Shown here: in pieces, positions 1-7,205 of the stretch | Numbering within the stretch: position 1 is the stretch's first letter | How the letters are laid out: every line of letters starts with the position of its first letter | DNA from: Streptomyces albipurpureus | Lineage (GTDB): Bacteria > Actinomycetota > Actinomycetes > Streptomycetales > Streptomycetaceae | NCBI RefSeq assembly: GCF_023701525.1 | Contig: NZ_JAMQAW010000091.1 | Span: forward strand, 20,652-84,651 | Length of the DNA: 64,000 nt | Reading direction: 5' to 3' | Notes under the pieces: generated by a model | What the model saw: only the letters and a program-made list of their open reading frames with translations | Told to the model about the DNA's origin: nothing | The model's database searches: none | Made by a program: the position numbers and the translations under genes

Positions 1-508
1 CCGACAGCAGACTGCCCCGGGTGGCATTGTTGATCAGCCACTTCTCACCGGACAGCAGCCAGCCGGCGGTCCCGTCGGGCTCACCGAGCACATCCCCGGC
101 GATCAGATCACTGCCGTGCGCGCGCTCGGTCAGCGCCAGCGAGACCGGTACCGCGGCTCGAATGTCCGCGGCGAGCGCCCGCGCCTGCTCCGCGGTACCC
201 GAGACCCAGACGCACACTCCGCCCAGATAGGTCTTCCCGTGTCCCACCGCGACCGTCAGATCCCGACGGGCGACCACCCGCATCACCTGCAAGACGGTCT
301 CGTAGTCGGTGAGCCGTCCGCCGTGCTCGGCCGGAATGTAGTACTCGGGCAGTCCCCAGTCCTCCAGCACCCGGCAGATCTCCGCGGGGAACTCCTCCTT
401 CTCGTCCAGCTCCAGGCAGCGGGCGTGCGAGAACACCTCGTCGGGGTCCTCGGGGTCACCGAGCAGCAGCTCAAGCTCCTGCGCAACGCGGTAGGGGGCG
501 TGATCCAT
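1..508 (-). CDS. Acyl-CoA dehydrogenase, N-terminal part (runs off left edge)
   Basis: Only about 169 N-terminal residues are visible, because the frame stays open to base 1. It would be an FAD-dependent enzyme that introduces an alpha,beta double bond into an acyl thioester. The visible part has the helical N-terminal domain (an AEHGGRLTDYE stretch near residue 65) and the start of the middle beta domain with LTERAHGSDL, matching the family LTEP-x-GSD motif, followed by GEKWLINNATRG. The ATG at 508 lies 3 bases after the stop of the acyl-AMP ligase, so the two are translationally coupled. In biosynthetic clusters such pairs usually activate and desaturate an acyl chain on a carrier protein. 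With an FkbH-type gene upstream, a role in making a methoxymalonyl-type extender unit is an alternative. The catalytic glutamate lies beyond the window. Confidence 0.9.
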   Translation of the reverse strand, partial: MDHAPYRVAQELELLLGDPEDPDEVFSHARCLELDEKEEFPAEICRVLEDWGLPEYYIPAEHGGRLTDYETVLQVMRVVARRDLTVAVGHGKTYLGGVCVWVSGTAEQARALAADIRAAVPVSLALTERAHGSDLIAGDVLGEPDGTAGWLLSGEKWLINNATRGSLLS

Positions 509-511
509 GCG

Positions 512-2311
512 TCAGCCCACCGCAACCAGGGATGGCGCGGCCTCCACGGCGGCCGTGACCTCGCCACCCTCGATCAACGCGGTCACCGACGGCTCCACCA
601 CCGAGTGGAGCGCGGTCAGCGCGCCCGAGAGGAACAACTTCCGCATCAGGGTCCGCTGGATCTTGCCACTGGTGGTACGTCGGATGGTGCCGGGGCGCAC
701 CAGCAGCACATTCCCCGCCGGCACCGCGAACTCCCGCACGATCAGCCGCTGCGCCGCTGTGGCGAGCGTCTTGAGGTCCGAGCTCAGCGCGGCGGCCCGG
801 ACCTCATGGACGACCACCAAGTGCTCCTGGCCGCCGCTGTCCACACCGAAGACGGCACCGGCACCGATCGCCGGGTCCAGCCCCCGTACCGCGCTCTCCA
901 CGTCGTACGGATAGATATTGCGGCCGTTGATCAGGACCATCTCCTTGAGACGGCCGGTGACAAACAACTCCGCGCCCTCCAGGACCCCCAGGTCACCCGT
1001 GCGCAGCCAGGTTCCCAGCTCTTCCTGGCCCGTGATCCGGGCGCCGAAGACCTCAGCGTTCACCTCGGGCCGTTCCCAGTACCCCGAAGCGACACTGCTA
1101 CCGCGTACCCAGATCTCGCCGACCTGCCCACCGGGCCGCTCCACCAGGCTGTTCGGGTCGACCACCCGTACGTCGAAGTCCTCCTCGTTCGCCACCCCAC
1201 TGCTCACCAGGGTCCGCGTCGGGGCGCCCAGATACGGGCCCTCGATGCTCCCGCGCTCAAGACCGGACGCATCCACCTCCCGCAGCAACGCCCCGCGCTC
1301 CTTGCGGGTACCGGTCACCAGCAGGGTGGTCTCCGCCATGCCGTAGCAGGGGAAGAAGGCATCGGGCCGAAAGCCGTGGGGCGCGAAGCGCTCGCTGAAT
1401 GCCCGGATGGTCTCGGCGCGGACCGGCTCGGCGCCATTGCACAGGGTCCGCAGCGTCGAGAGATCGATCCCCTCCAACTGCGCGTCGGTGACCCTGCGGA
1501 CGCAGAGGTCGTACGCGAAGTTGGGTCCGCCCGTGCCGTGGACGCCGTAGTCGCTGATCATCTCCAGCCAGCGGGCGGGCCGGCGCAGAAAGGACACCGG
1601 GGACATGAGTACGCCCACGGTCCCCAGCCACAAGGGCTGAAGCACATGCCCGATAAGGCCCATATCATGGTAGAAGGGCAGCCACCCGCCGATCACCATG
1701 TCGGAGGTGTTCTGGGCGGAGCGCGCGATGGCGGCCTCGTTGGCCAGCAGGTTGCCGTGGCTGACCATCACCCCCTTGGGGGAGTTGGTGGAACCCGAGG
1801 TGTACTGAAGGAACGCCAGATCGTCCCGGCTCAGCCCCGGATCACGCCAGGCGCCCGCAGCACCGACCGGACCGCGGTCGGTGGCCAGGGTGACCACATC
1901 GGAGAACCCTTCGGCGGCCAGCCACGCCTGGACGTCGGCGCTGTGCTGGCCCAGGGTGAGCACAGCGCCGACCCGGGCATCGCGGACGATCGACGAGACA
2001 CGTCTGAAGTGCTGCCCCTGCTCGGACGGCAGCGGCGCGGGCACCGCGACCGCCCCGGCGTAGAGGCAGCCGATGAACGCCTTGATGAAGTCGAGGCCGG
2101 AAGGGTAGAGGAGGAGGACCTGGCGCCCCGACAGCCCGTGTTCCTGGAGCCAGGACGCCAGGTCCTTGGCGCTCCGGTCCAGCTCCCGATAGGGCAGCCG
2201 CTCCGGTTCCGCCCCCCGCCCGCCGTCGGAGAGGAACACGAACGCATCCGCGTCACCCCGTTCGTCCGACCGCGTCAGCACCAGCTCCGCGAATGAACCG
2301 AATTCCGCCAC
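512..2311 (-). CDS. Fatty acyl-AMP ligase (FAAL)
   Basis: A 599-residue member of the ANL adenylate-forming superfamily. It activates a fatty acid as acyl-AMP for transfer to an acyl carrier protein. Visible motifs are YTSGSTNSPKGVMVSHGN (phosphate loop, about residue 165), GWLPFYHDMGLIGH, CYGMAETTLLVTG, LRTGDLG (ribose-binding Asp) and GRNIYPYDVE near the hinge. The FYHDMGLIGH and YPYDVE signatures favour a FAAL over an acyl-CoA ligase. The GTG at 2311 was chosen because GAGGGGA precedes it; the open frame extends further upstream, but that part is arginine-rich and does not look coding. The gene is followed at once by the acyl-CoA dehydrogenase and preceded by 268 bases in which I see no gene. 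It is likely part of a lipid-starter or side-chain supply module of the cluster to the left. Confidence 0.9.
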   Translation of the reverse strand: MAEFGSFAELVLTRSDERGDADAFVFLSDGGRGAEPERLPYRELDRSAKDLASWLQEHGLSGRQVLLLYPSGLDFIKAFIGCLYAGAVAVPAPLPSEQGQHFRRVSSIVRDARVGAVLTLGQHSADVQAWLAAEGFSDVVTLATDRGPVGAAGAWRDPGLSRDDLAFLQYTSGSTNSPKGVMVSHGNLLANEAAIARSAQNTSDMVIGGWLPFYHDMGLIGHVLQPLWLGTVGVLMSPVSFLRRPARWLEMISDYGVHGTGGPNFAYDLCVRRVTDAQLEGIDLSTLRTLCNGAEPVRAETIRAFSERFAPHGFRPDAFFPCYGMAETTLLVTGTRKERGALLREVDASGLERGSIEGPYLGAPTRTLVSSGVANEEDFDVRVVDPNSLVERPGGQVGEIWVRGSSVASGYWERPEVNAEVFGARITGQEELGTWLRTGDLGVLEGAELFVTGRLKEMVLINGRNIYPYDVESAVRGLDPAIGAGAVFGVDSGGQEHLVVVHEVRAAALSSDLKTLATAAQRLIVREFAVPAGNVLLVRPGTIRRTTSGKIQRTLMRKLFLSGALTALHSVVEPSVTALIEGGEVTAAVEAAPSLVAVG

Positions 2312-2579
2312 CGTCTTCCCCTCGCTGTGAAGCCACTTGAACCTGTCGAACTGACCCGACCCGCGAATCGTCGATTCCCTCCCTAAAGGCCGTCTTGCGC
2401 AGGCGCCGGGCCAGTGCCAGGCGGCGAGGGCCCGTGTTGAGCCGGTGTGCGCGCAGCACGAAGCGGACCGCCTCGATACGGGAGTTGTGCCATCGCCCCG
2501 GCGCTGCGGGGCGGGCCTCGCTCCCGGATGCCGCGAGTGGGGGCCTGCCCCTGCTACTCGCCTTCGGCGGTCCGCTTCT

Positions 2580-2897
2580 TCAGGAGAGCCTTCCGCGCCC
2601 TTCCAGTTGCGCCCACAGGGCGCGTTCACCCGGCGAGAGCGGCACCCCGACCACCAGTCGTTCCGGATGTGCCGACGGCGGCCCATCGAGCGGTACGAGC
2701 TCACTCCCCGGCTCCGTGACGCCGTCCGACCGCGGTGCCGCACCGTCCTCAGCGAGCCACTCCTGTGACGCCGCCGCGAAGGAACTGGCCGGCAGCACGC
2801 CGGACATGGCGGCCAGGGAGGCGAAGCCCCGCATCAGAAACCTCAGCAGCCATCGCCCGGACCGCCGCAACCACCATCCGCCCGAGACCGCCGTCAT
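2580..2897 (-). CDS. Small DUF6059-like protein
   Basis: A 105-residue protein, 12 bases downstream of the FkbH-like gene and on the same strand. The N-terminus is basic and hydrophobic (WWLRRSGRWLLRFLMRGFA). The C-terminus carries HPERLVVGVPLSPGERALW, which resembles from memory the conserved tail of the DUF6059 family, small Streptomyces proteins often found in secondary-metabolite clusters. No catalytic motif is visible and the function is unknown. The N-terminal segment could be a membrane-associated amphipathic helix. The family assignment is tentative; that the frame is real is supported by its position in a co-directional operon and its codon bias. Confidence 0.6.
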   Translation of the reverse strand: MTAVSGGWWLRRSGRWLLRFLMRGFASLAAMSGVLPASSFAAASQEWLAEDGAAPRSDGVTEPGSELVPLDGPPSAHPERLVVGVPLSPGERALWAQLEGRGRLS

Positions 2898-2909
2898 GCG
2901 CTCCGCCCC

Positions 2910-4865
2910 TCAGGCCGACTGCTCGGTGAAGTCCACCGTCAGACGGACGTGCGCCGGCTGCTGGGGCAGGCTCTCCTCCGCCAGATCGTGATGGAAGGAC
3001 ACCGCACCGGCACCGTCTGCGTCCTGACCCGTCTCCGTGAAGCCGACGGACGGATACAGACTGCGCACCCGATGGTTCTTGGCCGTGGGCCGGTAGTCGG
3101 CGTGCACCCCTCGCGCCCCGGCCTCCTTGGCCTTGCGCAGCACGGCGGCGAGGCAGGTCTCCTCGATGCCACGCGCGAACACCCGGCAGCTGAGCAGCAT
3201 ATTGTCGATTCTCCACCCGCCGTCGGACCCGATGCCGCTGATCAGCACCGCCCCGACGAGGCCGTTCTCACCAAAGCGGTCGGCGGAGCGAATCGCCAGC
3301 ACCAGATGTTCGGCGGACTGCCTACGGGTGCGAATGTCGGCCTGCTGGAGTCGCTCGGTGGTCAGGTTGAACTGGTTGGTCCGCAGGGTCACCTGGGAGA
3401 CCCGGGCGATCTCGTGCTCGCGTACGGGCGACAGCGAGACCTCCACGTCCAGGCCCGCCAGATACTCCTCCATGGAGCCGGCGCTCTCCTGGAGGTCCTG
3501 CCGAGCGGCATCCGTGCGGTACAACTCGGCGCGAGCGCGATCCTCCACGGTCAGCTCGGGAACATCGAACCAACCGTCGGCGAGCAAGCGCTCGATGTGC
3601 AGGGCGGGCTCCTCGTCGAGACGGACGACCGCGACCCCCGGCAGACTGCCCGCCACGAGCCCGCACTCGAACGGTGAGTCATCGGCGAAGACAAAACTGT
3701 CCACCCCGAGGTTGAGCCGTCGTGCGATCTCCAGCAAATTGCCGTCCTTGGGCTCCCAGTTGGCGTTGACGCGTACGAAGTCCTTCTCCCGCAGCGCCAT
3801 ATCGGGGTGGTCACGCAGCACCTTCAGTACGGGTTCCCGGTCGTTCTTGCTGCACACCGCGAGCAGCACGCCCTGTGCGCCGATCTGCCCCACCAGCCGT
3901 TGGAAGCGGCCGAACGCCTCACCCCGGTAGGTGGTGGCCGCGGCGATGCCCTCGGGGCCGTCATCACCCAGGATGCCGTCCCACAGGGTGTTGTCCAGGT
4001 CGACCACCAGCACCTTCTTGGTGCGTCCCCGCAGACCTCGCGCGAGGTGTCCCACCTCGCGCGCGTAGCCGGCGAGCAGCCCGTCGCCGAGGAGGACCTT
4101 GGTGTAGGCGGCGAGCCGCGGCTCATTGACCGGACCGCTGGCGGCCACCAGCGGGTCGAGGTCCACCACATGGACCCGGTCATGGGCAGCGGCGAGTCGC
4201 AGCAGGCCCGCGTTGAACTCACGCCAGATCACCCCGAGCCTGGCCCGCGACCGGGCGTCGACCAGCCGGCGGACATGGGTGCGCAGCAGCGGGAGGGTGT
4301 TGAGGACCAGGGTGCCGCTGCCATGGGTGACATAGCGCTCGGCGAGTGAGCCGATCAGGGCGAGTTTGGCGGTGGCGATCCGTTCCACATCGTCGACCAG
4401 CCAGGGGTGCGGCAGTTCATCGAAGACGATCTGCGCGTCGAGGACACAGAGCGCGACCTCGGCGCCGGCGGCGTAGAACTCGCTCTGGGTGTCCTGGAGA
4501 TCGCGGAACCAGGAACCGAAGTCTCCGGAGTGGAGCTTGAGGAGGATGCCGTGGCGGGCGAACTCCGCGGTGAGGGGGGAGGTGAGTCCACTCAGGGTGG
4601 AATGTCCCGTGACCGCGACGCTCACCGCGTCCGTGCCGGGGTGCTCGGCCAGTACGGCGGAGGCGTCCAATCTGGCCAGTAGCTGACCGGCCCGTACCAG
4701 GTCTTGGGCGGGCGGTCCCGAGGGATCGCCCGTCGATGCCAACTCGGCCAGCAGGCCGGGCACCTCGGGGTACGCGTGGGCGAGCCGCCCTTCGCGGTGG
4801 AGGGCGCGCAGCCGGTCCAGTGGCCCGATCCGCTCGCCCACGGATGTGCTCGCAACCGTGGCCAT
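2910..4865 (-). CDS. FkbH-like HAD-IIIC family protein with C-terminal GNAT domain
   Basis: A 651-residue protein. FkbH-type enzymes take 1,3-bisphosphoglycerate, dephosphorylate it and load a glyceryl unit on an acyl carrier protein, the first step to methoxymalonyl-ACP or to glyceryl starters. The HAD motif I VLVVDLDNTLWDG lies near residue 285 (nucleophile Asp and DxDxT-like pattern), followed by VCSKND (motif II region) and FADDSPFECG (motif IV-like acidic pair). The C-terminal third has a GNAT-like region with RGIEETCLAAVL and NHRVRSLYPSVGF. The start at 4865 is preceded by GGAGAG at a 5-base spacing; an upstream in-frame extension looks non-coding. It heads the operon with the DUF6059-like, FAAL and acyl-CoA dehydrogenase genes. 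The substrate is inferred from the family. Confidence 0.88.
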   Translation of the reverse strand: MATVASTSVGERIGPLDRLRALHREGRLAHAYPEVPGLLAELASTGDPSGPPAQDLVRAGQLLARLDASAVLAEHPGTDAVSVAVTGHSTLSGLTSPLTAEFARHGILLKLHSGDFGSWFRDLQDTQSEFYAAGAEVALCVLDAQIVFDELPHPWLVDDVERIATAKLALIGSLAERYVTHGSGTLVLNTLPLLRTHVRRLVDARSRARLGVIWREFNAGLLRLAAAHDRVHVVDLDPLVAASGPVNEPRLAAYTKVLLGDGLLAGYAREVGHLARGLRGRTKKVLVVDLDNTLWDGILGDDGPEGIAAATTYRGEAFGRFQRLVGQIGAQGVLLAVCSKNDREPVLKVLRDHPDMALREKDFVRVNANWEPKDGNLLEIARRLNLGVDSFVFADDSPFECGLVAGSLPGVAVVRLDEEPALHIERLLADGWFDVPELTVEDRARAELYRTDAARQDLQESAGSMEEYLAGLDVEVSLSPVREHEIARVSQVTLRTNQFNLTTERLQQADIRTRRQSAEHLVLAIRSADRFGENGLVGAVLISGIGSDGGWRIDNMLLSCRVFARGIEETCLAAVLRKAKEAGARGVHADYRPTAKNHRVRSLYPSVGFTETGQDADGAGAVSFHHDLAEESLPQQPAHVRLTVDFTEQSA

Positions 4866-5336
4866 GCTCTCTCCGTTCACCGACGTTCGTTTCACCGGAA
4901 ACGTCGCCCTGCTCCGCGGCCGGTGCCAGGCCCGGGGCGCTGCCCCGCCCCCGGGCACACGGCGCCGCTGCGACGGGCGACGGACTCCAGCGTTACGGGG
5001 GTGTCTTAAGTCGCCCTTGCGCGCACGGGCCAGGCCGAAGCAGCCGGCCAGTGAGGGAGTGAGTTCGCCTTCTCAGGCCGCGACCGGGCCGTCAGGCCCA
5101 GGGGTGTGCCGTCGCTGTGGTCGCGCGCTCATCAGGGACTACGCGCTCATCAGGGCTTACGGGACAGCCCTGAGATGGCCGCTCGATCGGCCGACCGCGG
5201 TAGCCGGGTGTTGCGGGGCAGGCCGTCGATGGCGGCCGCAACCGAGTCGTACTGATCGCCCACCCGCGCCGCAGCCACCCGGACTGGAACCTCACCGATG
5301 TGACCCAGGGCCAGGTAGCTCTCCTGCTCGACCAGT
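4866..5336. other. Gap without a confident gene
   Basis: This holds the leader of the FkbH-like gene and about 300 bases of apparently decayed sequence. On the minus strand, a frame ending with a TGA at 5150-5152 reads like coding sequence for about 60 codons (for example ESYLALGHIGEVPVRVAAAR), but it has no start codon or ribosome site. It overlaps the end of the broken DUF2283 gene, so it may be a fragment of a neighbouring lost gene. Confidence 0.4.
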
Positions 5337-5578
5337 TCATGGCTCGGCGGCGTCCAGCCGCTCGCAGGAGTCGGGCAGGTATTCGGGCAGCTTGGAGCTG
5401 GCTGCCAAAACCTCGACGCCGATCAGACGCCCTTGCTCGTCGAAGTCGAGGTTGATCATGCCGCCAACCCCCACCGGATCGCAGGGGTGCGCGAAGCCCT
5501 GGTGCGAACCCGCGGGTCGGTGAGGTGGACATACGCTGCGTTCGCAGTCTCGTCGTAGGTGGCCCTGATGTCTGCCAC
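5337..5578 (-). pseudogene. DUF2283 family gene, frameshifted
   Basis: The N-terminal part reads from a GTG at 5578 as VADIRATYDETANAAYVHLTD, typical of small DUF2283 proteins. That frame ends at a TGA at 5456-5458. The rest of the family signature, PCDPVGVGGMINLDFDEQG followed by LIGVEVLAASSKLPEYL, continues in a different frame and stops at 5337. A single indel near 5485-5500 therefore separates the two halves. DUF2283 proteins are about 80 residues and of unknown function. A sequencing error is the alternative explanation; the decayed surroundings (IstB remnant, orphan coding fragment) favour genuine decay. Confidence 0.7.
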
Positions 5579-5781
5579 CGCTCGGACACCCCTTTGTTCG
5601 GCACTGCGTCTGTCCACACTGAACCCTGACTGAGTCCCGCCGAACCAAGACGATCACCAGCTACGAGAATCCTGCCGGAGTCACCGACGCGCGGAGGCGG
5701 GTACGGATGACCGCACAGGGCAATCCATTCCTTCCGGTGGGGTGCACGCTCTTCCAGATGGTGGTGTCCGGGCCGAGCCAG

Positions 5782-6150
5782 TCAGGATGTCACGAGGCAG
5801 AACGGGTGACCCGCCGGGTCGATGAGGACCCGCCACTTGTCCTTGTCGGGCTGGTGCTGCGGCTTGCTGGCGCCCAGTTCCAGCACCCGGGCCTCAGCCT
5901 CATCCAGGTCCTCGACCTGGAAGCAGACATGGAGTTGCTGAGGAACGGTTTGGTCAGGCCAGCTCGGAGCCCGGTAGTCGCCGACTCGTTGAAATCCGAT
6001 GAAGAGTCCGTCGTCACCGTGGAGACCGGCGAAGTCGGCGTCGGACTTCGGGTGGGGTTCGAGGCCGGTGGCCTGCTGGTAGAACGACGCCAGCGCCAAT
6101 GGATCGGGGCAATCGAGGTTTATCGCGATCAGCTTCATCAGCGCAGGCAT
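5782..6150 (-). CDS. VOC (glyoxalase/bleomycin-resistance fold) family protein
   Basis: A 122-residue single vicinal-oxygen-chelate domain. The N-terminus (MKLIAINLDCPDPLALASFY) and the second half (LHVCFQVEDLDEAEARVLEL, then DPAGHPFCLVTS) give the two beta-alpha-beta-beta-beta repeats of the fold. The Asn-Leu-Asp and Leu-His pairs occupy the usual metal-ligand region. The ATG at 6150 has GGGGA in front of it, while the internal ATG at 6138 has no ribosome site. Members bind or modify small molecules; the specific substrate cannot be told. It appears monocistronic, bounded by the DUF2283 pseudogene and the IstB remnant. Confidence 0.85.
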   Translation of the reverse strand: MPALMKLIAINLDCPDPLALASFYQQATGLEPHPKSDADFAGLHGDDGLFIGFQRVGDYRAPSWPDQTVPQQLHVCFQVEDLDEAEARVLELGASKPQHQPDKDKWRVLIDPAGHPFCLVTS

Positions 6151-6295
6151 GGAATCCCCAGACCGCTCGGTGAACGTTCTCGATGCCACTCTAGAGGCGG
6201 TTGCCCGCGGTTGAGAGGGGCGCGGAGCCTTCCGTGACCGTATCCCTGGAGCTCGGGACCTCACTCGGCCAAGCGTCGAACGGCGGGGACCCGGG

Positions 6296-6492
6296 TCAGG
6301 CGATGCCGGTCTCGTGTGCGATCGCCCGGAGGCGATTCCCGAGCCGGTGGTTGGGGCCGTCGATGGCGGCGAGTTCGCAGTGGCGCAGGAGTCGATCAAG
6401 GATGGCGGTGGCGGAACCTCGCCGCCGAAGACCCGGCCCACTCACTGAAGGTCTTGTTCGAGGTCAGGATGATGGAGCCTCCTTCGTAGCGC
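6296..6492 (-). mobile_element. IS21-family IstB (DnaC-like ATPase) remnant
   Basis: Minus-strand translation gives FERYEGGSIILTSNKTFSEW, then (after frame changes) VFGGEV and TAILDRLLRHCELAAIDGPN, ending with NRLRAIAHETGIA before a TGA at 6296-6298. These are consecutive C-terminal blocks of IstB, the ATPase helper of IS21-type transposases. Only about the last 65 codons survive, with at least two frameshifts, and no IstA or terminal inverted repeat is seen nearby. The upstream end of the remnant overlaps the 3' end of the MarR gene. Confidence 0.8.
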
Positions 6493-6949
6493 TCGAAGCC
6501 CAGCAGTCCTGGGCCGCCCCGTCGACCAGGGAGGACAGCAGCTCACCGAAAACCCTTCGCTGCTCGCCGGTCAGCGGAGCCAGAATGTCCTCGGCCGCCG
6601 CTCGGCGCGCATCACCCAAGGTCCTGAGCACGCTGCGGCCGGTGTCGGTGAGCTCGATCCGAATCACCCGTCGATTGGCGGGGTCGGGCATCCGCCGCAC
6701 ACAGCCGCTCGCCTCCAGACCGTCCACGAGGCTCGTCACCGCCCGGGGCACCACTTCGAGGCGGGCGGCGAGATCGGCCATCCGGGGAGGTTCATCAGCG
6801 AAGCACGTCAGGGTGCGCAGCAGCCGGGACTGCGCGGGAGTGATCGCGATACCGACCGATTCCAGCTGCCGCTTCTGGCTGCGATGAAGTCGTCGGCTCA
6901 GCCGCAGCAGCTGTTCGGCCAGAAGGCCGTCGGCGTCGGGGGTGCTCAT
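6464..6949 (-). CDS. MarR-family transcriptional regulator with altered C-terminus
   Basis: A 161-residue winged-helix repressor. The core runs from about residue 10 to 145: QKRQLESVGIAITPAQSRLL, the recognition region MADLAARLEVVPRAVTSLVD, the wing GCVRRMPDPANRRVIRIELT and the dimerisation helices ending at FGELLSSLVDGA. The last ~15 residues (QDCWASSATKEAPSS) are encoded by the antisense-frame start of the IstB remnant, so the native C-terminus has apparently been replaced. The DNA-binding core is intact. It is divergent from the ABC exporter at 7206, so it probably represses that gene in response to a ligand the pump exports. Confidence 0.88.
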   Translation of the reverse strand: MSTPDADGLLAEQLLRLSRRLHRSQKRQLESVGIAITPAQSRLLRTLTCFADEPPRMADLAARLEVVPRAVTSLVDGLEASGCVRRMPDPANRRVIRIELTDTGRSVLRTLGDARRAAAEDILAPLTGEQRRVFGELLSSLVDGAAQDCWASSATKEAPSS

Positions 6950-7205
6950 AAGGGAACAATATCAGGAGTTCATTCATTGTGAAGATAGGTAACAGTGAGC
7001 TAGGCTCTCAAAGTGAGCTCCAGGGCTCGCCAACGGTTCACTCCCCTTCCATGAGTGAGCCCAGCCCGGCTCGGGGCGCCCAGTGGCGTTCCCGTTCCGC
7101 CGGCTCGCCTGACTGCCACTCGTCGAGCGGCGACAGCCACACCGGCCGCGGATACTGCGACTAACCCTTCACCGTCCGCCCGCTCTCCCGCCCCCGAAGG
7201 AGCCC
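6950..7205. promoter_or_regulatory. Divergent marR / ABC exporter control region
   Basis: This is the only region between the MarR start and the exporter ATG. It contains a direct repeat AGTGAGCT at 6994-7001 and 7012-7019 (18-base period) and further GTGAGC-like sequence near 7052. It also has an AT-richer block at 6955-6990 that could supply the minus-strand promoter. These are plausible operator half-sites for the regulator, but no classical MarR palindrome is obvious. A GAAGGAG ribosome site precedes the ATG at 7206. Confidence 0.4.

Noticed and set aside
116..2296. Long plus-strand open frame (726 codons) over the FAAL region
   Set aside because: It is the antisense shadow of the FAAL and acyl-CoA dehydrogenase genes; the translation has no family resemblance and the third-position bias supports the minus strand.
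5150..5335. Coding-like minus-strand frame before the DUF2283 pseudogene
   Set aside because: No start codon or ribosome site and no recognised family; kept only as a note on decay in the gap entry.
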